A DNA stretch of 5,721 bases, taken from JBIQLO01 sp044464175. Its GTDB lineage: Bacteria > Planctomycetota > Phycisphaerae > Tepidisphaerales > Tepidisphaeraceae. The translations under genes and the position numbers were made by a program. The stretch is from the NCBI GenBank assembly GCA_044464175.1, contig JBIQLO010000237.1, positions 1-5,721 on the forward strand. Reading direction: 5' to 3'. This document shows positions 5,419 to 5,721 of this stretch, piece after piece. Positions within the stretch are counted from its first letter, which is position 1; each line of letters opens with the position of its first letter. The notes under the pieces are model-generated. The model was not told the DNA's origin. It worked only from the letters and a program-made list of their open reading frames with translations, and made no database searches.

Positions 5419-5721
5419 TTACGCCGCGGCCTCTTCAGCGTCCTTTGTCGCCTCCGGGGCCGCCTGAATCAGCCCCTTGGCCACCAGAACCCCCTGGCGA
5501 ATCTCCGCCGACAAATCGGGATTCTCCCGCAGGAAATTCTTGGCGTTCTCGCGCCCCTGGCCCAGCTTCATGCTCTTGTAGTTGTACCAGGCGCCGCTCT
5601 TTTCCACGACGTTGACGGCGGCCGCCAGATCCAGCAGGTCCCCCTCGTAGCTGATCCCCTGGTCGAACATGATGTCGAACTCCGCATCGCGGAAGGGGGG
5701 GGCGAGCTTGTTCTTGACCAC
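5419..5721 (-). CDS. recA: RecA recombinase, C-terminal part (start lies outside the window)
   Basis: The 100 residues match the end of RecA, the ATP-dependent strand-exchange and SOS-coprotease protein. VKNKLAPPF (residues 2-10 of this piece) corresponds to VKNKIAAPF in E. coli. AEFDIMFDQGISYEGDLLDL, GAWYNYKSMKLGQGRENA and FLRENPDLSAEI follow as in the C-terminal domain that gates DNA entry. The tail ends KDAEEAAA, short and only mildly acidic. The ATPase core with its Walker motifs is upstream of 5721. The first codon here is GTG inside the gene, not a start. The stop is TAA at 5421-5419, followed by the strong hairpin at 5395-5347. It is convergent with the lutA-like gene. Confidence 0.97.
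   Translation of the reverse strand: MVKNKLAPPFRDAEFDIMFDQGISYEGDLLDLAAAVNVVEKSGAWYNYKSMKLGQGRENAKNFLRENPDLSAEIRQGVLVAKGLIQAAPEATKDAEEAAA

Noticed and set aside
5719..5721. GTG at the right edge as a recA start
   Set aside because: It encodes the first Val of the internal VVKNK strand of RecA. The true start is several hundred bases beyond the window.

Overview
The window looks like a piece of a GC-rich bacterial chromosome. It fits Planctomycetota best, possibly Phycisphaerae. This is an inference from the gene types: a GH10-like protein with an extra N-terminal domain, a GH78 rhamnosidase, and hairpins such as GCGGGGTC-GTT-GACCCCGC of a kind I associate with that phylum. I could not test it with a phylogeny. 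No mobile elements, tRNA, rRNA or CRISPR are visible.

Layout, left to right. Three genes lie on the minus strand and are transcribed leftwards in this order: a GH78 alpha-L-rhamnosidase (4292 to 1893, TTG start, complete), a small PilZ-domain protein (1835 to 1458), and a GH10-xylanase-like protein (1273 to 1, running off the left edge). The GH78-PilZ gap is 56 bp. The PilZ-GH10 gap is 184 bp and holds possible terminator or secondary structure, so the third gene may have its own promoter. A 126-bp divergent region (4293-4418) separates this group from a plus-strand gene (4419-5168) that encodes a two-CCG-domain iron-sulfur protein of the LutA/YkgE family. That gene converges on the 3' end of recA (minus strand, 5721 to 5419, its start outside the window). 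The 250-bp convergent spacer holds a run of five stem-loops, one of which is a convincing recA terminator.

How the genes may work together (inference). The rhamnosidase would release L-rhamnose from plant or algal glycans. Known rhamnose catabolism yields lactaldehyde and then lactate, which a LutA-type protein helps oxidise, so the divergent lutA/rhamnosidase pair may be functionally linked. The PilZ protein, with an intact cyclic-di-GMP signature, sits between two carbohydrate-related genes. The GH10-like protein keeps the GH10 fold signature but appears to lack both catalytic glutamates. That makes it the most unusual coding feature here.
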